From contig JARLIO010000045.1 of NCBI GenBank assembly GCA_031291675.1, positions 21,825 to 85,824 on the forward strand: a stretch of DNA of 64,000 nt, in the 5' to 3' direction. This DNA comes from Azospirillaceae bacterium. Its GTDB lineage: Bacteria > Pseudomonadota > Alphaproteobacteria > Azospirillales > Azospirillaceae. The notes beneath the pieces are model-generated. The model had not been told where the DNA came from and ran no database searches. It saw only the letters and a list, made by a program, of their open reading frames with translations. Position numbers and translations under genes: made by a program. Positions 48,425-57,937 of this stretch are shown here, in pieces (the stretch's first letter is position 1; each line of letters starts with the position of its first letter).

Positions 48425-49582
48425 ATGATGCTAGCAGAACGCTCTCTGGTCGCTGACAGTTCTGCCAATCGATTGCGCGTGGGGCTGGCTGGGTTGCCAA
48501 AACCGGAATACGTTCCCAACAACGCAACATTCGAAAACGAAGTCCAGCTACGCCTTGCCAAAGATCCCCGTTGCAGGGCCAATTACGAAACCTACTTGAA
48601 AAGCGACCGACGTTCCGCACATCCCGATTTCCTGCCGATACGGATGGATATCGAAAATGTGAGCCGATGCAATTACCGTTGTACCATGTGCCAAGTCAGC
48701 GCGTGGCCAAAGGGCAAACGCGCCGAGGACATGACCTTCGATCAATTCAAACAATTGATCGACGAGCAATATGGACTGATCGAAATCAAACTGCACGGGA
48801 TGGGCGAACCCTTGATGGGAGGCGATGTCTTCCACCAAATGGTCCGCTATGCCCGCGAGCGTCATATCTGGGTCCGTACCGTATCAAATGCCTCGTTGTT
48901 CCACGTGCGGGATAACGACAGGAAGATCATCGACGCCGGAATCAACGAGCTGCAGATCTCGATTGATGCTTGTGACAAGCAGACGTTCGAGTCCATTTCC
49001 AAAGGTTCGGTCTTTGAAAAAGTGATGGAGGGATGCCGGCGGATCAACGACTACTGCGACGAGTTGGGAATCGTCCGGACCAAGATGTGGACCGTGGTGC
49101 AAAAAATCAACTATAACCAATTGCCGCACTTGGTCGACCATGCCGCGCGACTTGGCTTCAAGACGCAGGTCTTTTCTCTCGACATGACGTTTTGGGGCCA
49201 GGATGATTGGAAAGACCGCAACGGCGCGGCCTCAGTCGGTACGGACTTCGACCTCAACATGGCGCATCGAATGGTTGAACGCGGCCGCGAGCTCGGGGTT
49301 CGGGTTGCATTCTGGGGCATGGCGGAATCCTATAGCACCGCGTCGCCGGCGACACTGTGCCCTTGGCCTTTCGAGCGGGCCTATATCGGCTCCGACAGGC
49401 GTGTCGTGCCCTGTTGCATCATCGCCAATCCCGATGTTTTGGAGATTGGCGCTGGTCCCGCGAACAGTTTCACTGAACGATGGCAGTCCGAAGAGTATGC
49501 CGCGTTTCGCCTTGCCCACCTCAATGGCGACATTCCCAAAAAATGCCAATGGTGCTACGAGCAAAGAGAGGCTCATCGGTGA
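48425..49582 (+). CDS. radical SAM/SPASM protein
   Basis: A 385-residue radical SAM enzyme. Cluster motif C82-N-Y-R-C86-T-M-C89 is followed by LHGMGEPLMGG. C-terminal SPASM-like cysteines are ATLCPWPFERAY, VVPCCIIA and CQWCYEQ. ATG 48425 has an AAGGAACG site; the longer frame upstream is spurious. It may modify a sugar or a carrier peptide; in glycan clusters, oxidation or epimerisation is likely. Confidence 0.88.
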   Translation: MMLAERSLVADSSANRLRVGLAGLPKPEYVPNNATFENEVQLRLAKDPRCRANYETYLKSDRRSAHPDFLPIRMDIENVSRCNYRCTMCQVSAWPKGKRAEDMTFDQFKQLIDEQYGLIEIKLHGMGEPLMGGDVFHQMVRYARERHIWVRTVSNASLFHVRDNDRKIIDAGINELQISIDACDKQTFESISKGSVFEKVMEGCRRINDYCDELGIVRTKMWTVVQKINYNQLPHLVDHAARLGFKTQVFSLDMTFWGQDDWKDRNGAASVGTDFDLNMAHRMVERGRELGVRVAFWGMAESYSTASPATLCPWPFERAYIGSDRRVVPCCIIANPDVLEIGAGPANSFTERWQSEEYAAFRLAHLNGDIPKKCQWCYEQREAHR

Positions 49583-49715
49583 GCGTTATCCGTTGCCCCA
49601 TTTCACGACAGGTGACATTTTTATGTGCGGCATCACCGTCGCCTCGATGCAATAGAAAATTGCGTTCTGCCGTGATGATAATTCGAGGGGCGAATATGAT
49701 ATCTGGAGATCTTGC

Positions 49716-50141
49716 GTGAGATCCGAGGTCGATGCCCGAAAGGCGCAGGAGGAAGACCGTTGGGCCATCTGGAAATGGTTCCAGGACTGCGCAGCGCGGC
49801 GCGCTTGGCACCGTGATGCGGTTCTGGACCGTGAAGCCTACAAAACATGGTTCAATCAGATCATGACGGCTCCCGACCATTTGCTGCTGATCGGCGTTGT
49901 CGGAACAATTCGGATCGGCATTGTTCGTTTCGACCGTCAATCTCCCGATGTCTGGCGCGCCAGCCTGATGCTGAGACTAGCCTTTTGGGGGCAAAATTAC
50001 GGTACAAGGCTTCTCTCGGTCGCAATTGATCGATTGCAGGAGTATGAACCGGTCGGGACGGTGGTCATGGCGCCATCTCTTATAACAGAGCCCGTGCGTC
50101 GCATGGTGACCGCGTGCGGCATTACGCTGGAGGCGCGCTAA
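49716..50141 (+). CDS. GNAT-like N-acetyltransferase (141 aa)
   Basis: A short acetyltransferase-like protein starting from GTG 49716. The recognisable pattern is the HLLLIGVVGTIRIGIVRFDR strand pair and LAFWGQNYGTRLLSVAIDRL in place of the acetyl-CoA loop (Q-x-x-GxGT). It lacks the first helix of many GNATs. It overlaps the formyltransferase by 1 base and may acylate an amino sugar. Confidence 0.75.
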   Translation: MRSEVDARKAQEEDRWAIWKWFQDCAARRAWHRDAVLDREAYKTWFNQIMTAPDHLLLIGVVGTIRIGIVRFDRQSPDVWRASLMLRLAFWGQNYGTRLLSVAIDRLQEYEPVGTVVMAPSLITEPVRRMVTACGITLEAR

Positions 50142-50794
50142 TGCACGTCATCATTCTTGGCCCGCCAAGCCGAAACGCCAATGCGGCGGCTTTCCTTGGG
50201 AGCAAAGGACACCGGGTTACCTTGCGGGAGCCCCTCGTGACATTGGCTGAATTGCGGGCAATGGCGGTCGATTTCATCATTAGCAGCGGGTACGCCCCGA
50301 TCATCAAAGAACCTATCATTTCAGACTACGCCGGACGAATCATCAATCTCCATAATACGTATTTGCCATATGGCCGGGGTATCTACCCGAATTTCTGGAG
50401 CTTTTTCCATGACACCCCCAAGGGTGTGACTATTCATGAGATTGACCTCGGAATCGATTCCGGACCCATTCTTGCGCAACGACGCCTAGAGTTCAGTGCA
50501 GACGACACATTACGGTCTTCATTCGACAGGCTTGAGGTTCTATTAGTAACATTGTTTACAGAGATATGGGATGACCTGTCGACCGGAAAATTGACGCCGT
50601 ATCGGCAACCCCCGTCGTCGCTGCCTGTGCCGTACCGTTCACGCTTGGAAGGCGAGCCGCTGCTGGAGATTCTGCCGGACGGTTGGGACACCCTTGGAAC
50701 AACGGTCGAACGCATGGGCGCCGAAGCCTTATTGACGGTGGATTTCTGGGATCAGGTCGAAGGCGAGGTCGCCGGAAAAATCGCAGCCGGGTGA
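50141..50794 (+). CDS. formyltransferase-family protein (sugar N-formyltransferase-like)
   Basis: A 217-residue formyltransferase fold. NLHNTYLPYGRGIYPNFWSF corresponds to the N-x-H-x-S/T-x-LP-x-x-RG motif, with D in GIDSGPIL as the third catalytic residue. It lacks the C-terminal domain of methionyl-tRNA formyltransferase. With the aminotransferase upstream it suggests an N-formylated amino sugar. The ATG overlaps the previous stop (TAATG). Confidence 0.85.
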   Translation: MHVIILGPPSRNANAAAFLGSKGHRVTLREPLVTLAELRAMAVDFIISSGYAPIIKEPIISDYAGRIINLHNTYLPYGRGIYPNFWSFFHDTPKGVTIHEIDLGIDSGPILAQRRLEFSADDTLRSSFDRLEVLLVTLFTEIWDDLSTGKLTPYRQPPSSLPVPYRSRLEGEPLLEILPDGWDTLGTTVERMGAEALLTVDFWDQVEGEVAGKIAAG

Positions 50795-50998
50795 CGGACC
50801 CGTGTTTCGCCGCGCGGTGCCCTGACTCAACCGTATTTTCAAACCGGTCAAAGTCATGTTCAGATGACGAAACGACAAGCCGTTTCGAACAGGCCTCAAA
50901 AGAGCGATGCGGGAAAGTGGGTGATAACGGGGTGAAGAAGGCGGCGGATCGGGACGGGTAACGAGCCTGTCAGAATCTCCTTGAAGGAGCGATACGCC

Positions 50999-51270
50999 AT
51001 GAAGGAACATAAGGCCATTGTTCGGCAGCGTCAGCCCGACGAGCTTAACGATCCGCTGAGCGACATTTTGCGCCACGGCGCGCGAAGTCTGCTGGCGCAA
51101 GCGGTGGAGCCGGAAGCCGAAGCCTTTCTCGCCGAGATGAAGGACAAGACACCCGGCGATGGGCGCTCCTGGCTGGTGCGCCCCGGCCAGGGACCGGAAC
51201 CAGAAATTCAGACTGGCATCGGCCCGGTGGCGGTGCCCCGGGTAAAAATCCGGGAGGCGTGTGGGGCGTC
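50999..51270 (+). pseudogene. IS256-family transposase fragment (N-terminus)
   Basis: The frame from ATG 50999 has PLSDILRHGARSLLAQAVEPE and VRPGQGPEPEIQTGIGPV, the N-terminal signature of IS256/mutator transposases. Identity ends near 51250, where the frame runs into unrelated sequence. A different frame then reads VWGVKFVDDVEINEPTPQHA and stops at 51325, possibly from another element. Confidence 0.8.
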
Positions 51271-51485
51271 AAATTCGTCGATGATGTCGAGATCAACGAG
51301 CCAACACCGCAGCACGCCGCCTGAAACCGCCGACACTCAAACTTCCGCACAGCTCGCGTCAAAAATGCGGATGTGTTAGCGTTATGCCGCCTGGGCGGAT
51401 GCAGAAGGCCCGCCGCGGGCGGCGCTGGTCGATCTGCCTCTATGGAATTTTCGTTCCCGTGTCGAATGTTGAAAGGCAGTGAGCA

Positions 51486-52583
51486 ATGATTGATATTGCA
51501 GCATATCGGCAAGCCGAGTCGATAGCCCGTCAGTCGTTAAATTCCTGGCGTTCGGTACAAGCACACCATCCCGTTACGTTCGCTGGATTGGGATTCCCGA
51601 CCTCCGTCGAAACGATCCGCGAGCTTTCGATGTTTATTGATACCATGCAGGAAAATCGATTCGACCCTTATATGGTAGAGCTGGGAGGCCTTAGTGACGA
51701 TGAAATGAGACTCTTTCTCTCATCTCTGTCGTCATTCGTTAAATGGTTTACGATGACATTTGGTGGCGGACAAATCCCCATCCCTTTGTCAACGATGATC
51801 GCGCATTTTGCGTTATTTCGCAAATTAATGGCGTACACACCGAACGCCCGTATTCTCGAAATTGGCCCCGGGTGCGGATATCTCAGCTTTTTCCTGGAAA
51901 ACCGTGACAAGGTCACGCAATATTGTCAAATAGAAGTTACGCAAAGCTTTTATTTGCTACAACACCTGATTAATTCATTTTTATATAGTGAGAATTTTGT
52001 GGATCGTATTGTCAGCAGACCGACAGCGCCAACGGCGGAGTTGCTGAATCAGCATAATATTTCTCATTATGAGTCTGAAATGACACCGACCCTTCATTAC
52101 TCTCCTGGGATACGCTGTGAACATTTTCCATGGTGGGAAATGGGCGAGTTGGCGGATCGTCGATTCGACATCATCACATCCAATGCAAATTTCACTGAAA
52201 TGACGGAGGCAGCATTTCGATCCTATGTGACTCTGATCGCACGTTGTTTGGAACCAGATGGCATTGTTTTTGCTCAGTGTCCCGGAGGCGGAACTTTGCC
52301 GATTACGACGGTGGTGAGAACCTTTGAAGCCCTCAATTTTGGTGTGCTTCTCTTCGCATCACAAGTCAATAATCAGCCGCTTGTAGTGCCAAACATCATC
52401 CTTGTTCGCGAAGGGCATCCCTCGTTCTCTCGGGCCCCCCGGCAATTGCCCCATACACCGTTCGTCAGCGAGGGCGTGGAGTGGATCGATCGAATGTTCC
52501 GCGTGTCTCTTGGCGCCAGAATGCGGTCCCGGGATGAAATATTGAAGGGTGTCGAGGAACATCTCGGCCGTTACATAGCGTGA
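51486..52583 (+). CDS. SAM methyltransferase-like protein, AT-rich gene (365 aa)
   Basis: A 365-residue protein with motif I ILEIGPGCGYLSFFLEN near residue 125 and a C-terminal NANFTEMTEAAFRSYV segment. Reminiscent of putative sugar O-methyltransferases. The gene is AT-rich compared with its neighbours and lies directly after an IS256 remnant, fitting lateral acquisition. ATG 51486 is preceded by GAAAGGCAGTGAGC. Confidence 0.75.
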   Translation: MIDIAAYRQAESIARQSLNSWRSVQAHHPVTFAGLGFPTSVETIRELSMFIDTMQENRFDPYMVELGGLSDDEMRLFLSSLSSFVKWFTMTFGGGQIPIPLSTMIAHFALFRKLMAYTPNARILEIGPGCGYLSFFLENRDKVTQYCQIEVTQSFYLLQHLINSFLYSENFVDRIVSRPTAPTAELLNQHNISHYESEMTPTLHYSPGIRCEHFPWWEMGELADRRFDIITSNANFTEMTEAAFRSYVTLIARCLEPDGIVFAQCPGGGTLPITTVVRTFEALNFGVLLFASQVNNQPLVVPNIILVREGHPSFSRAPRQLPHTPFVSEGVEWIDRMFRVSLGARMRSRDEILKGVEEHLGRYIA

Positions 52584-52665
52584 ATAGAGAGGTCTTGCTC
52601 TTATTCACCCTGGAAGGTGGAAGGTGCGCGCTAGGGGCGATAACAAGGCACATTTCGTTCGATCT

Positions 52666-53709
52666 CTAATCATTCAACAGGCGCCAAAGATCCTCGATCA
52701 AGGCGAGATCGTTCAAACAATCCGACCCGGGCGACAATGACGGCTCACCCCCGGTCAGCGCGGCGATGAAGGCGCCAGCCTGACGCTTGAATTGCCAACC
52801 CGGCACCGCTGGCGGCACCAGGGGCGCCGCCCCGCCCCGAGCGTCGACGGCAATCTGTGCGACCTGGCCGGTGGCCATGGGCGACGGCAAAAGCAGCGTC
52901 ACCCTCCCGCTCTCAAACAGGAATTCTGCGCCCTCTGCCCAATGACCGATTGCCGCTTTCGCGGTCTCCAACGTCACAGCGACGTCGTCGCACTGAAACA
53001 GACCGACCACGGTCCGCTCGTTGGGGCGATGTCCCCCGACAACCGCCAAATTATCGCCCAGCAGGAAACGCATCAAGTTGATATCATGACAAAACACATT
53101 CATGAACCAGGCGTATGAGGCGTGCAGTCGTGTCGCCAGCCATTCCGGTGCCGTCGGCCATTCGGAAAACCGGGCGACCCTGCTTTCCCGGGGGCGTGTA
53201 TGCGCGGGCGGCACCACCGCGTATTCGGCCGAAAAATTATAGCACCGTGCTGCCAACAAGCGGCCGAGGCGGCCGTCGTGACGCAGATCCCCGACAAGGC
53301 GCCGAGCGGCTTGAACGCCACCGTCGTAGCGTTTCATGAAGCCAACATCGTAAGAAAGTGCGCGAGACGCCGCCGCCGTGACCAGCCGATGCGCCTGAGG
53401 CAGATCATGGGCCATGGGCTTCTCAGAAATGACATGCTTGCCCGCCTCCAAGGCCCGAAGCACCATCGGACCGGTTGCCGGGCGGGGGACGCTGATCACA
53501 ACGGCATCGATGGTGGGGTCGGCAAGGATTTCGTCGTGGCTGGCGACAATCGGGATCGGCGCGAAGCGGGCCGTTAAGGCCTGGATCAGGCTGGGGCGGC
53601 TCTCGCACACAGCAGCGACATCACACCGCGGATCTTCAACGAAAAAAGGGATATGCCCGACCTGGGCCATCATGCCACCGCCGATGAAGGCAACTCTTAG
53701 TCGTGACAT
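52666..53709 (-). CDS. Gfo/Idh/MocA-family oxidoreductase
   Basis: A 347-residue NAD(P) enzyme: N-terminal VAFIGGGMMAQVGH, the EKPMAHDL motif that holds the catalytic lysine, and a C-terminal FCHDINLMRFLLG segment with the conserved H-D. Start ATG 53709 has a GGAAAG site; the longer frame is unlikely. It probably oxidises or reduces a sugar nucleotide. The gene is transcribed against the rest of the cluster. Confidence 0.9.
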   Translation of the reverse strand: MSRLRVAFIGGGMMAQVGHIPFFVEDPRCDVAAVCESRPSLIQALTARFAPIPIVASHDEILADPTIDAVVISVPRPATGPMVLRALEAGKHVISEKPMAHDLPQAHRLVTAAASRALSYDVGFMKRYDGGVQAARRLVGDLRHDGRLGRLLAARCYNFSAEYAVVPPAHTRPRESRVARFSEWPTAPEWLATRLHASYAWFMNVFCHDINLMRFLLGDNLAVVGGHRPNERTVVGLFQCDDVAVTLETAKAAIGHWAEGAEFLFESGRVTLLLPSPMATGQVAQIAVDARGGAAPLVPPAVPGWQFKRQAGAFIAALTGGEPSLSPGSDCLNDLALIEDLWRLLND

Positions 53710-54045
53710 GAGCGGACTTTCCACAAACGTGCAGAGGTGGCAAACGCGACCAGGAGGCTATCTGACGTCGTATTCGACATCGACGCCAATCACCGCGGAA
53801 CCGACGCGGCTGCATCTTCGTGGATTCTGCCTACACCCGACAGTGGGTGCAAGGCGGGGGGCTGCGATTTCGAAGATCCGGATTTTCGGGTAACCAGCCT
53901 ACGGGACCGGCCACTAATCCGGAAATCAGTTCAGCAATCAATAGCACGCCGTCGCCGATACCACAATTCTGCCCCCGATATGAAAGGTATCGAAGGCGTG
54001 TCACTCCGGTCGCAGGTAATTTAGGGCTTCCCCACGTCGATGCCG
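53710..54045. other. gene-free stretch between the oxidoreductase and an IS remnant
   Basis: No supported gene; only short shadow frames. Both neighbours read away from or into it on the minus strand. Confidence 0.5.
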
Positions 54046-54420
54046 TTAAGCCGCGCTTGCGACCAACAACGGCGGCATGGCCGCGTGGCACAGGGCCCGC
54101 CGCCGCTCGCGACGGGTCATCACCGCACGGAATTTGTGCCGCGGCAGCCAGGCGGTGTCTTCCTTCACGCCGATCTGGTTCGCCCGCTGCAGGACCGAGA
54201 TTCCATTTGAGGGGGTCGCAATCAAATGCGCCGGCCAGAACCATGTGATCAGCGGAAGTTTGGTTCGGTGCAGAAGGATTCCCGCCGTCACCGACGTCTA
54301 TCGTCCACAGCCGAGGCACTCGAAGGTGGCGCTCCGCGAGCGCAGACGGGCGTCCCGGTAGCCACGATAACTTGGCCACGCGAAGCCCGCCGACCCGCAG
54401 GGCGAATGACGAATTTGGCG
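54046..54420 (-). pseudogene. IS1595-family transposase remnant
   Basis: Minus-strand frame with AGILLHRTKLPLITWFWPAH and LIATPSNGISVLQ, the conserved start of IS1595 DDE transposases (TAGTI-x-HRTKLPLT-x-WFWA). Upstream, in a second frame, WPSYRGYRDARLRSR and FECLGCG recall the preceding zinc ribbon. Frameshifts and stops separate the parts, so it is inactive. Confidence 0.75.
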
Positions 54421-54884
54421 TAGGATCGACATATAAGCCGATCGCCTCGAAATTTTGTCTGCAACTGAAACAAAGACTCGGGAGCAGCGCAAGCAATCAG
54501 TAAATCCTCGCCGGATTGGAAACGCGAATCAACATATAGTGGGTCGACGCCTGAACCTGGGACACCCGGGAAAGCCTTGGCAATTTGCCCTGGGACCCTT
54601 GTCGTCGCGATGCACAGGGTCCTGCTGCCAACCGTGAATCTGTCATCTCGCGGCGGTCACCTCACCCCAACCGATGCGCGGGTGGACGGCGCGCATTGAC
54701 GCCAAGCCCTTTCTCAGCTGTGATATCACTTGAATGCCGAATCTCACTTCGTCGATACTGCACCGGAGCGGCTCCAGTCCATACCACCGGGTGATCTCAT
54801 TGTGAACCCCGACGGCGCGCGGATCAGGTTAAGACTGAAATCACTCAATACTCTTTCGGCTAGCCTCCAGGAGATTTTGCGGCC
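54421..54884. other. gene-free stretch upstream of the glycosyltransferase-like gene
   Basis: No supported gene. It may hold the promoter of the gene at 54885, but I recognise no clear -35/-10 or sigma-54 site. Confidence 0.45.
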
Positions 54885-56609
54885 ATGGATGTTCAACAAA
54901 GTTTGGTCGAGGCATGCCAAGCCATCCGAAACGCTGAGGCCCTGGAGGCGCAAGCCGCGGATTTGGAGGTTCAGAGAAAGGCTCACCAAACCACGTTTCT
55001 GCGTGCCGTCGGAACCGGTCGCGCGCAATCGGTCCAGCCGATCATGGAACTCGAACGTCTGGTCCAGGAAATCAAGATCTGTTCCAACGAAGCCACTCGC
55101 TGGCGGGACGTCGCGATGCAACATTGCGACGATATCTTGGCCGTCGATCCCCGACAAGAGGACGCTCTTCGCCTTCGTTTGGCCCTGTCGCGCCAGCGCG
55201 GCGAAAACACCCAGGCCCTGGCCCTTATCGCCGATGTTGCCGCGGCCCACACCACCGACGCCACCATCCAAAACATTTACATCGGGGCTTTGTCCGAGGA
55301 AATACACGTCGCCCTATCGCGCGTTCTTGCCCAAACCCGGAAACCCGATTGGGCCGTTTCCCTGCTTGGGTGGCTGGCGCAGATGAATCCGGCTGCTGCA
55401 AGAACCAACACGACCTTAACAATGCGAGCCCTCGTTGTACCCCAGACAGGCGCTCAACAACGAATCATTGCTGACGCGCTTCTGGCATGCTCTTCCGGCG
55501 AGCGAGATAGCAATCTCGTCGTTTTTGTTAGCGAGTCACCTCGCACACGGGAATTAAAGCTCGCTCGTGGCTTGATTAAGCGAGGAAAATCTGTCGTTCT
55601 TATATACGGAAAAACGCCGATTTATTCTGTTGATGATAATTTCTCTGCGTCATTTAAATATAATGATCATTGGGATGCGCTTTCAATCGCTTCATCATTG
55701 AGGCCTCTCGTATTTCACCTGTTTTCATTGTTTTCAGAACCTCTCAGCGTTGTTTTTACGCGTTACAAGCCTGGCGTCGTCGTCTTTGACTACTGTGATA
55801 TTTTCCCTGCAATGATCTTGCGACAAAATCAGGATTTGCAGTGTAAATGGCAGACCGAGATTTTCGACAAAGCCGATGGTGTGTGCTGCAGGGACCTCCA
55901 ATATGCCGCGGCCGTGCGAAAAAATGGCTGGCGCCGCAATCGGCATGTACTGTGGTTCCCTGAATATCTCGATGAACGTCTCGCCGTCCTGCCCCATACT
56001 GAGAATCGCCGTGTCCATGCTGTCTCGCTTGGAAACATCCATGATCCGGACGGCCACCTCACTTTTTCCGCCCGAGCCATTCGTCCCCTGGTCGAACGGG
56101 GAATCCACGTCACCCATTTTCCTCACGGCTCCTTCGCCTCGCGCCCCTGGAATGATACGCTGCAGCTGCATGCCGAATTGCTCGATGTCGGGAAGGACAA
56201 CGGTTTGGTCGCACTCCATCCGATCGTCTCTCCCGATGAACTGATGCGACTGCTGCCTCAATTCGATATCGGGCTTTTGCTGCCCAATGATCCGCGGACT
56301 TATCGGCCGGAATGCCTCGCCGCCTGCATGGCCTCGCGGGCGCACGAATATCTTCAGGCCGGATTGGCGGTCGCGGTATGGGGCCCCCTGCGGTTGCAAA
56401 AGTTCCTGATTGGACGTTATGGCGAGCAATTCGACCTGGACGCGGCTGCGGCTTCATCTGACTTGCAGTGGATCCGGGATGCGGCCCGGCGCGCCAAAGG
56501 GCGTCGGTCTTCCGCCGAGACTTATACCATGGACGCCAACGCCGAACGTCTGGAGCAATTCTACGCCACCTTGGCTCACGAGCAGGCGCAAACCCGCGCG
56601 GCTTCGTAA
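54885..56609 (+). CDS. large protein with helical N-terminus and GT-B-like C-terminus
   Basis: A 574-residue protein. Residues 1-190 are helical with TPR-like character (ILAVDPRQEDALRLRLALSR). Residues from about 215 on contain alternating strands and a C-terminal HAELLDVGKDNGLVALHPIVSPDELMRLLPQFDIGLL segment similar to GT-B glycosyltransferases, where the second phosphosugar-binding region sits. A GERDSNLVVFVSES strand precedes it. It is probably a surface-glycan glycosyltransferase. AGGAG lies 11 bp before the ATG. Confidence 0.7.
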   Translation: MDVQQSLVEACQAIRNAEALEAQAADLEVQRKAHQTTFLRAVGTGRAQSVQPIMELERLVQEIKICSNEATRWRDVAMQHCDDILAVDPRQEDALRLRLALSRQRGENTQALALIADVAAAHTTDATIQNIYIGALSEEIHVALSRVLAQTRKPDWAVSLLGWLAQMNPAAARTNTTLTMRALVVPQTGAQQRIIADALLACSSGERDSNLVVFVSESPRTRELKLARGLIKRGKSVVLIYGKTPIYSVDDNFSASFKYNDHWDALSIASSLRPLVFHLFSLFSEPLSVVFTRYKPGVVVFDYCDIFPAMILRQNQDLQCKWQTEIFDKADGVCCRDLQYAAAVRKNGWRRNRHVLWFPEYLDERLAVLPHTENRRVHAVSLGNIHDPDGHLTFSARAIRPLVERGIHVTHFPHGSFASRPWNDTLQLHAELLDVGKDNGLVALHPIVSPDELMRLLPQFDIGLLLPNDPRTYRPECLAACMASRAHEYLQAGLAVAVWGPLRLQKFLIGRYGEQFDLDAAAASSDLQWIRDAARRAKGRRSSAETYTMDANAERLEQFYATLAHEQAQTRAAS

Positions 56610-56662
56610 CCGCCGGGGATGCAATTGCGGGACTTTCTCGCAGCCGAAACAAAAGGATCACC

Positions 56663-57775
56663 ATCATCAGCAAGGTTCTTGTCATTGGCGGTGGCTTCGC
56701 CGGCTGCATCGCGGCACAAATGCTGGCCCAGCGCGGTTACACCGACGTCACCCTGATCGAAAGCAGCGGCGTGCTGGGTGGCAGTTGCCGAACCCATTGG
56801 TATGGCGGACATCCCTATACGCTGGGGCCACGCCATTTCCTGACCCGCTCCGAAGCCGTCTGGGACTTTCTCAACCGTTCCTGTCCGATGCGGCGCTATG
56901 ACCAGGGACACGAATTTCTGACCTACGTGGAACGCGATCAAGCCTTCTATCATTTTCCGATCCACGAGGACGAAGTTGCCGACATGCCGGACGCTGCGGC
57001 GATTCGCGAAGAGCTCCGCAATACACCCGGCCCAGCCGGCGCCACCAATCTGGAAGAATATTGGCTGTTTTCGGTCGGTCCTACGCTCTACAGCAAGTTC
57101 GTCGAGAGCTACTCCAAGAAAATGTGGCAGATCGAGTCCAACCGCGAAATTACGGATTTCAGTTTTACACCAAAGGGTGTGGCATTAAAGACCGGCCCCA
57201 GCAAGGCAGCCTGGGATATTGCCATTTCCGGTTTTCCCCTTGCACCCAACGGGTACGATGACTATTTCCCGCTGGCGACGAAAGATATTACGGTTCATTT
57301 GAATACCTTCATCGAAGATTTCGATATTCCAAATTACCGGATCAAGGTAGCTGGTATCTGGCATCAATACGATTTGATCATCAGTACCATTTCCCCGGAG
57401 ATCCTGCTGAAGAATGCTTTTGGCGCGCTGCGCTGGATCGGTCGGGATTTCCTGAAACTGATTCTACCGGTGGAAACGGCGTTCCCCAAGGATGTGTTCT
57501 TTCTCTATTATGCCAATACCGAGCCTTTCACCCGGATCGTCGAATACAAGAAGTTCTACCGTTACGAATCGAAACAGACCCTTTTGGGGATCGAGATTCC
57601 CTCCTCCCGCAACAAGCTCTATCCCTATCCAACCGCAAAAGACCAGGCTATCCATAAGCAATATATCGATGCGATGCCGGAAAACATATATTCTATTGGA
57701 CGAAACGGCAGTTATCGCTATTTGGATGTTGGCATGATCATTGAGCAGTGCATGGCCCTGTTCGCAGATTTATGA
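56663..57775 (+). CDS. UDP-galactopyranose mutase-like flavoprotein
   Basis: About 370 residues of a Glf-type FAD enzyme. KVLVIGGGFAGCIAA is the dinucleotide motif, followed by GVLGGSCRTHW and the C-terminal YRYLDVGMIIEQC FAD contact. UDP-galactopyranose mutase converts UDP-Galp to UDP-Galf. The protein lacks an in-frame ATG, GTG or TTG just before the conserved start; ATC 56663, behind an AAAAGG site, is the best-placed codon, so the true start is uncertain. It follows the glycosyltransferase-like gene by 53 bp. Confidence 0.8.
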   Translation: MISKVLVIGGGFAGCIAAQMLAQRGYTDVTLIESSGVLGGSCRTHWYGGHPYTLGPRHFLTRSEAVWDFLNRSCPMRRYDQGHEFLTYVERDQAFYHFPIHEDEVADMPDAAAIREELRNTPGPAGATNLEEYWLFSVGPTLYSKFVESYSKKMWQIESNREITDFSFTPKGVALKTGPSKAAWDIAISGFPLAPNGYDDYFPLATKDITVHLNTFIEDFDIPNYRIKVAGIWHQYDLIISTISPEILLKNAFGALRWIGRDFLKLILPVETAFPKDVFFLYYANTEPFTRIVEYKKFYRYESKQTLLGIEIPSSRNKLYPYPTAKDQAIHKQYIDAMPENIYSIGRNGSYRYLDVGMIIEQCMALFADL

Positions 57776-57937
57776 CATGACCCCGCCGAAGCGTTGCGAT
57801 AGATTGGGCCGGATCGGACGGCGGTGGTGCCGGTTGGTTTTGCCCTCGTCCGGCATCCGAGGCGCGGGAAGCCATTGCCCTTCGCAGCGGTCTCAAGGCC
57901 GGCTGCCGGCCTTGTCCTTCAACGATTTGAGGACGAT

